Assembly: GCA_902490335.1 (NCBI GenBank)
Contig: CABUDL010000009.1
Span: 1 to 43,648 of the forward strand
DNA: 43,648 nt
Source: an uncultured Clostridium sp.
GTDB taxonomy: Bacteria > Bacillota > Clostridia > Oscillospirales > Ruminococcaceae
Direction: 5' to 3'
Shown piece after piece: positions 22,439 through 30,805 of the stretch. The notes under the pieces are model-generated. The model did no database searches, was not told the origin of the DNA, and saw nothing but the letters and a program-made list of their open reading frames with translations. Position 1 is the first letter of the stretch, and every line of letters starts with the position of its first letter. The position numbers were made by a program, and so were the translations under genes.

Positions 22439-22789
22439 GTCAATTTCTCCTTCTTCAAAATCCCGTTTACAGGCGTTTTGCCCGGCGGTGTTTTTCTTTG
22501 GAACATCCCTTTTTAAACCTTAAAAAAGTATACGGTCCGACTCATTGCTTTTCTCATTATATCTCGAAATCATGCCATTTTCCAGCGTTTTTTGAATTTC
22601 CCTTGTATTGCATAAAGCCTACCGTTCTGACCAAATGGTTTTTGTTAAGAATGTTAAATCCAAAGCCGATTTTTCGGCGTATTTTCCAAGGAGTTGCCAC
22701 CGGTTTTCTTCTGCTCCATTTGCCTTTTTGATTGGAAACGTGCTATACTGTGCATAATCTTTGTATTTTTGTCATTGGAGGTGTCTGTC
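22439..22789. other. Intergenic region between typA and the pyridoxamine kinase gene
   Basis: About 350 bp with divergent promoters: minus-strand TATAAT at 22556-22561 (weak TGGAAA -35) for typA, and plus-strand TTGCCT-N18-TATACT near 22720-22749 for the kinase gene. Apart from a possible hairpin in the typA leader, nothing else was seen. Confidence 0.5.
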
Positions 22790-23653
22790 ATGCCCGATCG
22801 TCCTAAACGGGTCGCTGCCATCCACGACCTGTCCGGCTTCGGACGCTGCTCCCTTTCGGTCATCCTGCCCACCCTGTCGGTGATGGGTGTACAGGTCTGT
22901 CCGGTGCCGACCACCGTTTTTTCCACCCACACCGGCGGACTTGGCTCGGTGGAACAGCGCGACCTGTCCGATTTCACCCTGCCCTGTCTGGAGCACTACC
23001 GGCGATTGGGGTTGGAATTTGAGTGCGTATACAGCGGCTTTTTAAGCTCGCAGGAACAGATCGACCACTGCCTGAAATTTTTTTCCACCTACCGGGATGC
23101 TCTTGCGGTGGTGGACCCGGTAATGGGCGACCACGGACACCCCTACCGCACCATCACGCCGCAGATGCGCAGCCGACTGGGTGAGCTGGTGCGGGTGGCG
23201 GACATCATCACCCCCAATCTGACCGAGGCGTGTATGCTGCTGAAAATCCCATATCTCAACGAAGGGCTTTCCCGCGCGCAGGCAAAGAGCCTGCTGGTGC
23301 GTTTAAGCGAGCTGGGACCGAACTATGTGGTCATCACCGGCGCTCCGATGGCATCCGGCAGCATTGCCAACATCGGCTATGACCGGCAGAACAACTCCTT
23401 TTGGTACATCGACTGCGACTATGTGCCGGTTTCCTACCCCGGGACCGGCGACTTGTTTGCCAGCGTGCTGACCGGCGGCTTTTTGACCGGCGACAGCCTG
23501 CCGATGGCGATGGGGCGTGCAGCCTACTTTGTCGAGCGCTGCATCAAGACCACCTTCAGCTATTCCTCCGATACCCGCTACGGCGTCATGCTGGAAAAGG
23601 AGCTGGGCGTGCTGATCGACCGGCAGAACATCAAGGACTTTTCGCTGTTATAA
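22790..23653 (+). CDS. Pyridoxamine kinase-like, PfkB/ribokinase superfamily
   Basis: 287 aa resembling PdxY/PdxK-type vitamin B6 kinases, which phosphorylate pyridoxal, pyridoxine or pyridoxamine. Evidence: the N-terminal IHDLSGFGRCSL, PTTVFSTHTGG, VVDPVMGDHG, DIITPNLTEACML and the ATP-site loop YPGTGDLFASVLTGG, where the Asp in GTGD is the catalytic base. ATG 22790 has TTGGAGGT seven bases upstream, so the longer frame is not used. It precedes a GntR-RCK_C regulator gene on the same strand but with its own promoter between. Confidence 0.87.
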   Translation: MPDRPKRVAAIHDLSGFGRCSLSVILPTLSVMGVQVCPVPTTVFSTHTGGLGSVEQRDLSDFTLPCLEHYRRLGLEFECVYSGFLSSQEQIDHCLKFFSTYRDALAVVDPVMGDHGHPYRTITPQMRSRLGELVRVADIITPNLTEACMLLKIPYLNEGLSRAQAKSLLVRLSELGPNYVVITGAPMASGSIANIGYDRQNNSFWYIDCDYVPVSYPGTGDLFASVLTGGFLTGDSLPMAMGRAAYFVERCIKTTFSYSSDTRYGVMLEKELGVLIDRQNIKDFSLL

Positions 23654-23682
23654 GGTCAGCAAAGCTTTGCAGTTCTTTACTT

Positions 23683-23710
23683 TTGTCTTGCTTTGTGGTA
23701 TCGTTATAAA
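23683..23710 (+). promoter_or_regulatory. Promoter of the GntR-RCK_C regulator
   Basis: TTGTCT, 16-bp spacer, TATAAA. Confidence 0.45.
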
Positions 23711-23775
23711 AATCATCCTGCTCCCTGTGGAAAGGAAGCACGGTTATCTTTTCAAAACGAAAGGTTGTAATCATC

Positions 23776-24408
23776 ATGCCTCACGCAACAACCGAACAGG
23801 CTGTGTACAAACAGATTGCCATTGACATTGCCTCTAAAGTGGTCAACGGCAGGTATCGCCCGGGACAGAAGATTCACGGACGTTCCACCCTTGCCAGCCA
23901 GTACAATGTTTCCCCGGAAACGGTGCGGCGGGCGGTTTTTCTGCTCAACCAGGTCGGCGTCCTTCAGGTTCGGCAGGGAGCAGGCATCACCATTTTGTCG
24001 GTGGAAAACGCCGAGGAGTTTTTGTCTAAGTCCAATGAACGGCAGTCGCTGGACACCATCAAAAACCACATCGACCGGCTGATGCTCGAGCAAAAGCAGC
24101 TCAACAGCCGCTTGCAGGAAAACATCAACATCCTGCTGGATGCCAACGACCGCTTCAACTATCTGAACCCTTTGACTCCCTTTGAGCTTGCCATCGAGGA
24201 AGGCTGCCCGCTGGTCGGACAAACCATCGCCTCGGTGCATTTTTGGAACAACACCGGAGCCACCATCATCGCTATCCGCCGCAAGGGCAGCACCATCCTT
24301 TCCCCCGGACCGCACGCCCAATTTTTTGCAGGCGACCACATCCTGATTGTCGGGGACGAGGCAGCCTACCAGAAAACCCGCCAGCTGCTGGACGAACGGG
24401 TGCAGTAG
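23776..24408 (+). CDS. GntR-family regulator with C-terminal RCK_C (TrkA_C) domain, BusR-like
   Basis: 210 aa. A winged helix of the GntR class occupies about residues 6-75 (VYKQIAIDIASKVVNGRYRP, LASQYNVSPETVRRAVFLL). A helical linker of coiled-coil character follows (about 80-125), then a TrkA_C/RCK_C domain (LVGQTIASVHF, GATIIAIRRKGS, FFAGDHILIVGD). This is the architecture of BusR, the c-di-AMP-sensing repressor of osmolyte uptake in Lactococcus and Streptococcus, so c-di-AMP is the likely ligand (inference). No glycine-betaine transporter genes are next to it, so its targets are unknown. Confidence 0.83.
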   Translation: MPHATTEQAVYKQIAIDIASKVVNGRYRPGQKIHGRSTLASQYNVSPETVRRAVFLLNQVGVLQVRQGAGITILSVENAEEFLSKSNERQSLDTIKNHIDRLMLEQKQLNSRLQENINILLDANDRFNYLNPLTPFELAIEEGCPLVGQTIASVHFWNNTGATIIAIRRKGSTILSPGPHAQFFAGDHILIVGDEAAYQKTRQLLDERVQ

Positions 24409-24449
24409 AGCCACTTGCAGCGGCTGTGGCTGTTTCCATTTTTTTTGCG

Positions 24450-24478
24450 TTGTCATTCCTGCACGCTCCTGTTATAAT
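24450..24478 (+). promoter_or_regulatory. SigmaA promoter of the 56-aa coiled-coil protein
   Basis: TTGTCA, 17-bp spacer, perfect TATAAT, about 55 bp before the start. Confidence 0.75.
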
Positions 24479-24533
24479 GAGAATACAAATCACGATATTT
24501 GTAAAATCAAGGAGCAGAAAGGAAGTTATTTCG

Positions 24534-24704
24534 ATGTCAAAAAATGAACAGAGCCACAAGGAAAAGCCGGTCAGCGAATTGCTGCAGGAGCAGTCCAAGG
24601 AATTAAAGACCTACATCGACACCAAGCACCGCGAGATGGAGGAGCTGCTGGCAGAAAGCGAAGGCAGGCTTTCCGAGCAGCTGCGAGAACATACCCGCCG
24701 TTAG
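24534..24704 (+). CDS. Small charged helical protein
   Basis: 56 aa, very rich in Glu, Lys and Gln (KPVSELLQEQSKELKTYI, REMEELLAESEGRLSEQL), predicted almost entirely helical and possibly coiled-coil. It has no signal peptide. A good sigmaA promoter and the GAAAGGAAG ribosome binding site support it as a real gene. Its stop codon lies inside the first unit of a 12-bp tandem repeat, so repeat expansion or frameshift there could change the C-terminus. Function unknown. Confidence 0.65.
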   Translation: MSKNEQSHKEKPVSELLQEQSKELKTYIDTKHREMEELLAESEGRLSEQLREHTRR

Positions 24705-24771
24705 GCGATTCGGTAGGCGTCCCGTTAGGCGATTCGGTAGGCGTCCCGTTAGGCGACCCACCAGGCGATTT
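24700..24771 (+). repeat. 12-bp tandem repeat (six units)
   Basis: Units alternate between GTTAGGCGATTC and GGTAGGCGTCCC (two full 24-bp pairs), then GTTAGGCGACCC and ACCAGGCGATTT. The TAG stop of the upstream gene is in the first unit, and a TAG recurs in the next four units. Each unit is four codons, so a reading frame is kept through the array. Confidence 0.85.
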
Positions 24772-24844
24772 ATCGGTGAACCCGCCCGGCAGCATCCGTC
24801 GAAAACAGAACACTCAAAGGTAAACGGAAATGATTTGAAACGCT

Positions 24845-24882
24845 AAAAGCCAGCCCTGAATTTTTTTCAAGGCTGGCTTTTT
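24845..24882. terminator. Bidirectional terminator
   Basis: AAAAGCCAGCC arm and GGCTGGCTTTT with a T-rich loop, between the tandem-repeat region and the converging M3 peptidase gene. Confidence 0.85.
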
Positions 24883-24930
24883 ATTTTTATTTTAGACAAT
24901 CCATTTTCTCTTACTGTCCATGCCGGTTAC

Positions 24931-26733
24931 TCAGGCAGCCTGCTCCAACAGCTGTCCGTCGCCGTCCAAAAAGGTCTGGAGCTGCTCTGCCAAAGCTTCC
25001 AGCTGTCCCTCCTCAAAAGGAGAACGCAGGGTCTTGCCGTCCCCTACCGCTTGCAGCACGCTGAGAAAATCCATATCCGACGGCTGCTGCACCAGCTGAT
25101 GATACAGCTGCAAGGCAGTTTCTTCGTCCTGCTGCATCAGCTGCAAAAACTGCATGGCAACACAGCCGGACAGGGCGTAGTCGATTGCATAAAACGGAGT
25201 ATCGAAGTACTGATTGGTGGTAAACCAGCTCTTTGCAAAGGTGTCGGCATCAACGTAAGGCGAAGATACCACCAGCCCGTACTCCTGCGCCAGTTGATAA
25301 TAGAGTTCATCCAGCTGCTCGGCGGTAACGGTGGGGTCATCGTAGATTTTTTCCTGAAATTCATCGTTTAATGCCGCTGTCAAAATGCCGGCTGCCATTG
25401 TGTAAACATCGTACCGACGGGCAACCTGTGCCTGGTCCCCGTAAAAAATCTCATAGTACGGGAAAATCAGAAGCTGCATCGCCTGCGAGTGAATCTCACA
25501 GACATCCATGCTGCGTCCTTCGCTGTGGGAGCCTGCCTTCAGCTGCTGCCACATGGCAAAGCAGTGCCCAAATTCATGGGAGATGCTAAAGACATCCTGC
25601 TCGCTGCCGTCCATGTTCGCAAACAAAAACGGCGTATTCAAGGTGTACAGCATGGTGCTGAAGGTGACGTTTGCCTTGGAGGCAGAGGGAGCAGCATCAA
25701 TCATCTGATGAGACAGCAGGTAGGAAAAGCACTCTCCCATCTGCCCATCCATCTGTGCATACAGCTGCTCAAATCCTTCCAGCGTCTGCTGCCAGTTTCC
25801 CTGCGGGGTCGGCGCCGGCTGCTTGAGCAGATAGACATACCCCGGCTGTGTGCGGTTTTCTGCGCGGTGATAAAAGTCCTCCAAATAGGAGCGATAGACC
25901 GGCGCCAGCGTCTGCTTGAGTTGCTCGCGGAAGCTGCGGATCTCCTCCCGGGTGTAGCCGATGCGCAGCATCTCCAGGTCAGCCACCTGGGTATAGCTTT
26001 CATATCCCAGCGCCTGTGCCATCTGACGGCGCAGCTGTACCAGCTGCATGAACAGCTCTCCCATCTGTGCGCTGTACCGTTGAATAAACGATTCATAGTA
26101 CGCCTGCTGTCCTTCCGGCTCCAAATCGGCGTAGAGCACCTCCCCCTCCGGCGTTTCCACCGTTGCCTGCGCATAGGTATAGTAATACTGCGCTTCCAGC
26201 TCCTTCTCCTGTTCCTGCAAGGATAAAATTTCCTGCGAGCTTGCCTGAGCGCTCATCTGAAGGTCCTCTACGCCGCTTTCCCCAAAGATACGGTCGCTCA
26301 TCGAGCCAAAGCGGGAGGCTTCAATCTGTTCAAACAGCTGGTCGTAGGCGTTTTGGATGCGGGCATCCCATCGGTTGAGATACTCCATCTCCTCGCTGTA
26401 AAAGCTGTCGTTGACATCTGCATAGTTGCGCACCTGCGCGATTGCCATGCTGCCGTAAAACTCCTGGGTCGCGCTGCTGATTTTGCGCAGGGAAGCAATC
26501 AAACCAAACGGCAGAAAATCCTCCTGTGCCTTCTTTTGCGCCTGTGCAATCAGCTCCAGCACCGCTTCTCCGTCGGGTCGCCGGTATTCCACCTGGTCAA
26601 ACTGCCGGTCGGTCGGCTGCAACGCAGGCTGCAGCGCACAGCCTCCCAGCGCGGTCAACAGCATCGACAGGCTCAACAGCAGGGCAGTCAGCCGTACTCT
26701 GCCGCGAACTGTTTTGCAAATCGCTTTTTTCAA
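24931..26733 (-). CDS. M3-family oligoendopeptidase, lipoprotein
   Basis: About 600 aa. Signal MKKAICKTVRGRVRLTALLL with lipobox LGGC, so it should be lipid-anchored outside the cell. The M3 (PepF/thimet) zinc site HEFGH is at about residues 386-390, with the third ligand Glu near 413 (CEIHSQ). Most PepF-type enzymes are cytosolic; a lipoprotein form suggests extracellular peptide trimming. I chose TTG 26733 because AAAGGAG lies seven bases upstream; a GTG at 26742 would overlap that site. Middle residues 50-200 are long helical segments typical of the family. Confidence 0.88.
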   Translation of the reverse strand: MKKAICKTVRGRVRLTALLLSLSMLLTALGGCALQPALQPTDRQFDQVEYRRPDGEAVLELIAQAQKKAQEDFLPFGLIASLRKISSATQEFYGSMAIAQVRNYADVNDSFYSEEMEYLNRWDARIQNAYDQLFEQIEASRFGSMSDRIFGESGVEDLQMSAQASSQEILSLQEQEKELEAQYYYTYAQATVETPEGEVLYADLEPEGQQAYYESFIQRYSAQMGELFMQLVQLRRQMAQALGYESYTQVADLEMLRIGYTREEIRSFREQLKQTLAPVYRSYLEDFYHRAENRTQPGYVYLLKQPAPTPQGNWQQTLEGFEQLYAQMDGQMGECFSYLLSHQMIDAAPSASKANVTFSTMLYTLNTPFLFANMDGSEQDVFSISHEFGHCFAMWQQLKAGSHSEGRSMDVCEIHSQAMQLLIFPYYEIFYGDQAQVARRYDVYTMAAGILTAALNDEFQEKIYDDPTVTAEQLDELYYQLAQEYGLVVSSPYVDADTFAKSWFTTNQYFDTPFYAIDYALSGCVAMQFLQLMQQDEETALQLYHQLVQQPSDMDFLSVLQAVGDGKTLRSPFEEGQLEALAEQLQTFLDGDGQLLEQAA

Positions 26734-26915
26734 ACGATCCACTCCTTTCTTCTTTTCAGTATATCACAGGACAACTGTCCCAAATGCAAACTTTCCGAAA
26801 ACATCCTGTTTTCCATCCAGAAACTGCATGGATTACCCGGTTCTTTTTGCGGCACAATAACAGCGATGCTCCTCTTTTAAAAAGAGAAGTAAAATTCCAG
26901 TCAGGAGTGATCGTT

Positions 26916-27095
26916 ATGGCAATGAACCTTCCTACCATTCTCACCGGTGCAGCTGTCACCGCCGCTGTGGGTACCGCTGCTTATATGATGACCGGTAAAA
27001 AGAAAAATACCGCCAAACAGCTCAAGAAAAAAGCGGGCAAGGCGGTCCAGGCAGTCGGCGACATCGTAGAAGGGATTTCCAGCATCATGGGTTAA
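26916..27095 (+). CDS. Small membrane protein
   Basis: 59 aa: a hydrophobic Ala/Thr-rich segment (ILTGAAVTAAVGTAAYMM) is followed by a basic stretch (TGKKKNTAKQLKKKAGKAVQ) and a short amphipathic tail. It resembles small YtxH-like membrane proteins of Clostridia, though length and similarity are too limited to assign. CAGGAG precedes ATG 26916. It has its own strong terminator right after the stop. Confidence 0.65.
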   Translation: MAMNLPTILTGAAVTAAVGTAAYMMTGKKKNTAKQLKKKAGKAVQAVGDIVEGISSIMG

Positions 27096-27145
27096 AAACG
27101 CAAGGAGGCAGAAAGCCTATGGCTTTCTGCCTCCTTGCGTTTTTT
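27095..27145. terminator. Bidirectional terminator
   Basis: AAAAACGCAAGGAGGCAG..., TAT loop and the complementary arm ending TTGCGTTTTTT; about 24 bp stem. Confidence 0.9.
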
Positions 27146-27164
27146 CGCAAAATTTTTTTTGCTC

Positions 27165-27827
27165 TTATTCCCAAAACCACGGTGCGCGTGCCGTCTGCGC
27201 CAGCTGCTGTCGGCAGCAGCGCCAATCGGGGACCACCCGCTCCACCTCCTGCCAGAAGGCAGCGCTGTGGTTGTGGTGGAGGATGTGGCAAAGCTCGTGT
27301 ACCACTACATAGTCGATGCAGTGTTCCGGCGCCAGCATCAATCGCCAGCTAAAGTTGAGGCGGTTTTTCCCCGAGCAGGAACCCCACCTGCCCCTTGCTC
27401 CATTGATGCGCAGCGAAGCAGGCTGCACGCCAAGCTTCGGTGCAAACTGCTCCACCTTGCTTTGCAGCGTCTGCCGGGCAATCTGACGATACAGCTGCTC
27501 GGCGCTGCACTTTAAGTGCTGCTCGTCACCCTCCGGCAAAAAAACGACCGTTTGCTGCCAGCAGGGCGTCTTCTCTTGGGTCATCTGCATCGGAAGCATC
27601 CGACCAAACAGGGGAAATTGCCCGTCCGACAGGCAAAAGCTCTCCTTTTGTCTTTGCTGCTCCTGCAAACACTTTTGATGCTGTTCAATCCAGCCCTGCT
27701 TTTCTTTGACAAACGCTTCGATGCGATACGCCGCCAGCCGTTTGGGTGCGCGCACGACGATCCTTCCGTCCTTTTGCAGCTGGATTGCCACCGTCTTTCG
27801 ATTGGAACGAACCAGTGTGTAGTCCAT
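27165..27827 (-). CDS. YgjP-like metallopeptidase (SprT/M48-type fold)
   Basis: 220 aa of the YgjP family. Segments seen are RSNRKTVAIQLQKDGRIVVR (N-terminal beta domain), RGRWGSCS near residue 145, the zinc site HELCHILHHNHS and a downstream FWQEVERVVPDW helix containing the third ligand region. It is often annotated as a predicted metal-dependent hydrolase (DUF45). Function unproven in most bacteria. A single-gene unit with AAAGGAGAAAA upstream. Confidence 0.85.
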   Translation of the reverse strand: MDYTLVRSNRKTVAIQLQKDGRIVVRAPKRLAAYRIEAFVKEKQGWIEQHQKCLQEQQRQKESFCLSDGQFPLFGRMLPMQMTQEKTPCWQQTVVFLPEGDEQHLKCSAEQLYRQIARQTLQSKVEQFAPKLGVQPASLRINGARGRWGSCSGKNRLNFSWRLMLAPEHCIDYVVVHELCHILHHNHSAAFWQEVERVVPDWRCCRQQLAQTARAPWFWE

Positions 27828-27928
27828 TTTTTCTCCTTTTCCTCCCCTTTTCCTTCATACAAAACTGCCAAATGGATGGCGTAATTATGCGCTTTCTGCC
27901 AATCTTTTCAAAAAGAGACGAAAGTTGA

Positions 27929-27946
27929 TTGTTAATCTCTTGACAA
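27929..27946 (+). promoter_or_regulatory. Rex-type operator overlapping the adh promoter
   Basis: TTGTTAATCTCTTGACAA has the Rex consensus layout TTGTTAA-N4-TTAACAA with one mismatch. It overlaps the -35 (27940-27945). Rex senses NADH/NAD+ and represses fermentation genes in Clostridia, fitting the downstream dehydrogenase. Confidence 0.55.
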
Positions 27947-27967
27947 TTCAGGCAGCTTGGTTATAAT
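27940..27967 (+). promoter_or_regulatory. SigmaA promoter of the alcohol dehydrogenase
   Basis: TTGACA, 16-bp spacer, perfect TATAAT. Confidence 0.8.
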
Positions 27968-28042
27968 AGGTGGCGGAAGGTAAAACAAAAATCCCCGTTC
28001 AAACACAAACTATTTTGAAGAGAAATTTTTGGAGGCATTATT

Positions 28043-29218
28043 ATGGCAAGATTTACATTACCAAGAGATCTTTATCATGGCGAAAATGCTCTGGAAGCAC
28101 TCAAAACACTGGACGGCAAACGTGCCATTGTCGTTGTTGGCGGCGGCAGCATGAAACGTTTTGGATTCCTTGACAAGGTTTGCGATTACCTCAAGCAGGC
28201 TGGCATGGAGGTTTGCCTGTTTGAAGGAGTAGAAGCAGACCCATCGGTAGAAACCGTTATGAGAGGCGCTGAAAAAATGCGCGAATTCCAGCCGGACTGG
28301 ATTGTTTCCGTAGGCGGCGGTTCTCCAATCGATGCTGCAAAGGCAATGTGGGCATTCTATGAATATCCTGACACCACCTTCGAGCAGCTGTGCATCCCAT
28401 TCAACTTCCCGAAACTGCGCACCAAAGCAAAATTCTGTGCAATCCCATCCACTTCCGGTACCGCTACCGAGGTTACTGCTTTCTCGGTCATCACCGATTA
28501 CCAGAAGGGAATCAAATATCCGCTGGCAGACTTCAACATCACCCCGGATGTTGCCATCGTCGACCCGGCTCTGGCAGAAACCATGCCAAAGAAGCTGACC
28601 GCTCACACCGGTATGGACGCCATGACCCACGCAATCGAAGCTTATGTTTCCACCCTGCACTGTGACTACACCGACCCGCTGGCTCTGCACGCAATCAAAA
28701 TGATCAGCCGCGACCTGGTCAACAGCTACAACGGCGACATGAATGCCCGCGCAAGCATGCACAACGCACAGTGCCTGGCCGGTATGGCATTCTCCAACGC
28801 TCTGCTGGGTATCGTTCATTCGATGGCACACAAGACCGGTGCAGCTTACAGCGGCGGTCATATCGTTCACGGATGTGCCAATGCGATGTACCTGCCAAAG
28901 GTCATCAAGTTCAACAGCAAGAACCCGGAAGCGGACAAACGCTACAGTGAAATCGCAGCCTTCCTCGGTCTGGAGCCAACCACCGATGCGCTGATTGCAC
29001 ACATCAACGAGATGAACAGACAGCTGGACATCCCGACCTGCATCCGCGACTACGAAGGCGGCATCATCGACGAGAAGGAATTCATGGACAAGCTGCCACA
29101 GGTTGCTGAACTTGCCGTAGGCGATGCCTGCACCGGTTCCAACCCTCGTCCAATCACTCCGGCTGAGATGGAAAAACTGCTGAAGTGCTGCTTCTATGAC
29201 GAAGAGGTCAACTTCTAA
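28043..29218 (+). CDS. Iron-containing alcohol dehydrogenase
   Basis: 391 aa, group III Fe-dependent alcohol dehydrogenase, probably NAD(P)H-linked and reducing aldehydes to alcohols in fermentation. The nucleotide-binding GGGS (residues 33-36 and 91-94), STSGTATEVT and the metal ligands Asp192, His196, His259 and His273 (GMDAMTH, HSMAH, GGH) are all present. Start ATG has TTGGAGG upstream. Codons are biased as for a highly expressed gene. A sigmaA promoter with an overlapping Rex-like site suggests redox control. Confidence 0.93.
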   Translation: MARFTLPRDLYHGENALEALKTLDGKRAIVVVGGGSMKRFGFLDKVCDYLKQAGMEVCLFEGVEADPSVETVMRGAEKMREFQPDWIVSVGGGSPIDAAKAMWAFYEYPDTTFEQLCIPFNFPKLRTKAKFCAIPSTSGTATEVTAFSVITDYQKGIKYPLADFNITPDVAIVDPALAETMPKKLTAHTGMDAMTHAIEAYVSTLHCDYTDPLALHAIKMISRDLVNSYNGDMNARASMHNAQCLAGMAFSNALLGIVHSMAHKTGAAYSGGHIVHGCANAMYLPKVIKFNSKNPEADKRYSEIAAFLGLEPTTDALIAHINEMNRQLDIPTCIRDYEGGIIDEKEFMDKLPQVAELAVGDACTGSNPRPITPAEMEKLLKCCFYDEEVNF

Positions 29219-29275
29219 TCAGACAGCCACAATAGAGATTTATCACCATATCGATTTCAACCATTTCTCTTCTTC

Positions 29276-29305
29276 GAGCTGTTCGGGAAATTTCCCGAAC
29301 AGCTC
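29276..29305 (+). terminator. adh terminator
   Basis: GAGCTGTTCGGGAAA and TTTCCCGAACAGCTC, followed by a T-rich tail. Confidence 0.85.
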
Positions 29306-29990
29306 ATCTTTTTTGTCTGCTTCCGCTTTTCTCCAGCGGATAGGGCATCGTTTGTCTACATTGCGGAAAATTGGGACAGCCATAAAACTGCCTGCCGGCA
29401 TACGCTCCCTTTTGAGCGGTGCGCAGCACCATCTCTATCCCGCAGTCGGGACACAGCGGCACCTCCTCCACCGGTTCATCGACGACCTCCAACCATCCCT
29501 GTGTCAAAAAGTCGCACAGTTCCCCCAACTCCCGCGCACCATAGCTTTTTTTGCAGGGGATGTGGAACAGCGGCAGCTTCGCCTTGCGAAACGCCTTGTC
29601 CATAAAAGCGTCCCGTTGCTGCCGGTCGCTGCGCTGGTGGCTGCTGTCGTCCAGCTCCACCGCGCACATCACCTGCATGGTTGCCCGGTCGCACAGCACA
29701 AAATCCACATGCTTTTGCGAAATCCAGTTGAAATACTTCTGTCGGTCCCGCCGCACCTGCGGGCGCACCCGCAGGATTTCCCGGACCGCCGGTTTTGGGC
29801 AGATGGCGATGTCCTCTCCGACCAGCTGATCGAGCACCTGATAAAACGCCAGCTCCGCCGGACTTAAAAAAGCATCCTGCTGCTCATAAGGCGCACGGCT
29901 CCAGGGATTGGCGCGGCGTAGCGCCCGCCACAGCAGAAAAATCGCCGCACCCAGCAAGACCAAACCAATGGGCAGCAGATATTCCTTCAT
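29304..29990 (-). CDS. DUF2726 protein with membrane anchor and topoisomerase-type zinc finger
   Basis: 228 aa: an N-terminal membrane segment (LLPIGLVLLGAAIFLLW), a DUF2726 domain (about 40-165; nuclease-like fold, segments HVDFVLCDRATMQVMCAVELD and RDAFMDKAFRKAKLPLFHIP), and a C-terminal zf-C4 topoisomerase finger (CPDCGIEMVLR...GCPNFPQC). DUF2726 is related to restriction-endonuclease-like folds and its biological role is unknown. Membrane tethering of a nucleic-acid-binding finger is notable. GAGGAG precedes the start. Confidence 0.82.
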   Translation of the reverse strand: MKEYLLPIGLVLLGAAIFLLWRALRRANPWSRAPYEQQDAFLSPAELAFYQVLDQLVGEDIAICPKPAVREILRVRPQVRRDRQKYFNWISQKHVDFVLCDRATMQVMCAVELDDSSHQRSDRQQRDAFMDKAFRKAKLPLFHIPCKKSYGARELGELCDFLTQGWLEVVDEPVEEVPLCPDCGIEMVLRTAQKGAYAGRQFYGCPNFPQCRQTMPYPLEKSGSRQKR

Positions 29991-30013
29991 CTGTCTTCTC
30001 CTCTGCTCTCTTG

Positions 30014-30781
30014 TTATACCGCGCGGATGACGGTGTGATGGGTGGTGAAAAATTCCACGTCCGCAAACTGCTTTGTCAGATATTCCCGCAGCGGCTCGAT
30101 GACCACGTCCTCGGTGTCAAAGTGTCCGGCATCAAAGATGCTGATACCCGCCGCTGCCGCTGCCAGATATTCATGCTGCTTGACCTCCGAGGTCAGCAGC
30201 GCATCGGCACCCACGCGGATGGCATCCTCCAGACAGTCTGCACCCGCACCGCCGCACAGCGCCACCGTTTTGATCATCCGGTCTGCCGCTGCAAATTTGA
30301 CACCGGGCGCACCCAGCCGCTGTTTCAGATACTGCGCAAACTGCCGCGGCTCCATCCCTTCGGGAAGGCTGCCGACCCTGCCAAGGAAAAAGGTTCCCTG
30401 CGCATCCATCGGCTGCAAGCCGCGGCAATCGCCCAAGCCAATGCGTTTTGCCAGCAGGTCGTTCACGCCGCCCTGCGCGATGTCCAGATTGGTGTGCGCA
30501 CTGATGACGGCGATATCGCTGCGCAGCAGATGGTAAACCAGCGAATCCTCGTTGACCCGCTTGATGGGATGAAAGATGATTGGATGATGGGTGATTATCA
30601 GCTGTGCGCCCAGCTCCTTTGCCTGACGCAGCACCTCTTTGGTGCAGTCCAACGCCAGCAGCGCACGCTCCACCTTCTTCTGACGGTCACCCACCAGGAT
30701 GCCGGTGTTATCAAAATCCATCGACAGGGAAAAGGGTGCCAGTCGGTCGATGGCTTCATAGATTTGCAAAACCGTAGACAT
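30014..30781 (-). CDS. Nif3-like dinuclear metal protein (YqfO family)
   Basis: 255 aa from ATG 30781, which has AAAGGAGGA upstream. Nif3 family: FDNTGILVGD near residue 22, ITHHPIIFHP (two metal-binding His), SAHTNLD and C-terminal HFDTE...HHT. These proteins form hexamers with two metal ions per subunit; their reaction is not established, although some were named GTP cyclohydrolase type 2 homologues. It follows trmK by 24 bp, the conserved trmK-nif3 (yqfN-yqfO) pair of Firmicutes. The shorter N-terminus is preferred over a TTG at 30805. Confidence 0.9.
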   Translation of the reverse strand: MSTVLQIYEAIDRLAPFSLSMDFDNTGILVGDRQKKVERALLALDCTKEVLRQAKELGAQLIITHHPIIFHPIKRVNEDSLVYHLLRSDIAVISAHTNLDIAQGGVNDLLAKRIGLGDCRGLQPMDAQGTFFLGRVGSLPEGMEPRQFAQYLKQRLGAPGVKFAAADRMIKTVALCGGAGADCLEDAIRVGADALLTSEVKQHEYLAAAAAGISIFDAGHFDTEDVVIEPLREYLTKQFADVEFFTTHHTVIRAV

Positions 30782-30805
30782 TCGGGTTCCTCCTTTGCGT
30801 TGCAA

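Noticed and set aside
20381..22516. 711-codon open frame antisense to typA
   Set aside because: typA is full length and conserved; the antisense frame shows no domain or start signals.
24700..24771. CRISPR-like array
   Set aside because: The units are 12 bp and contiguous, with no unique spacers.
24571..24813. 80-codon minus-strand frame through the 12-bp repeats
   Set aside because: The repeat gives a Ser-Pro-Asn-Gly-Thr-Pro pattern only because its length is a multiple of three; no start signal.
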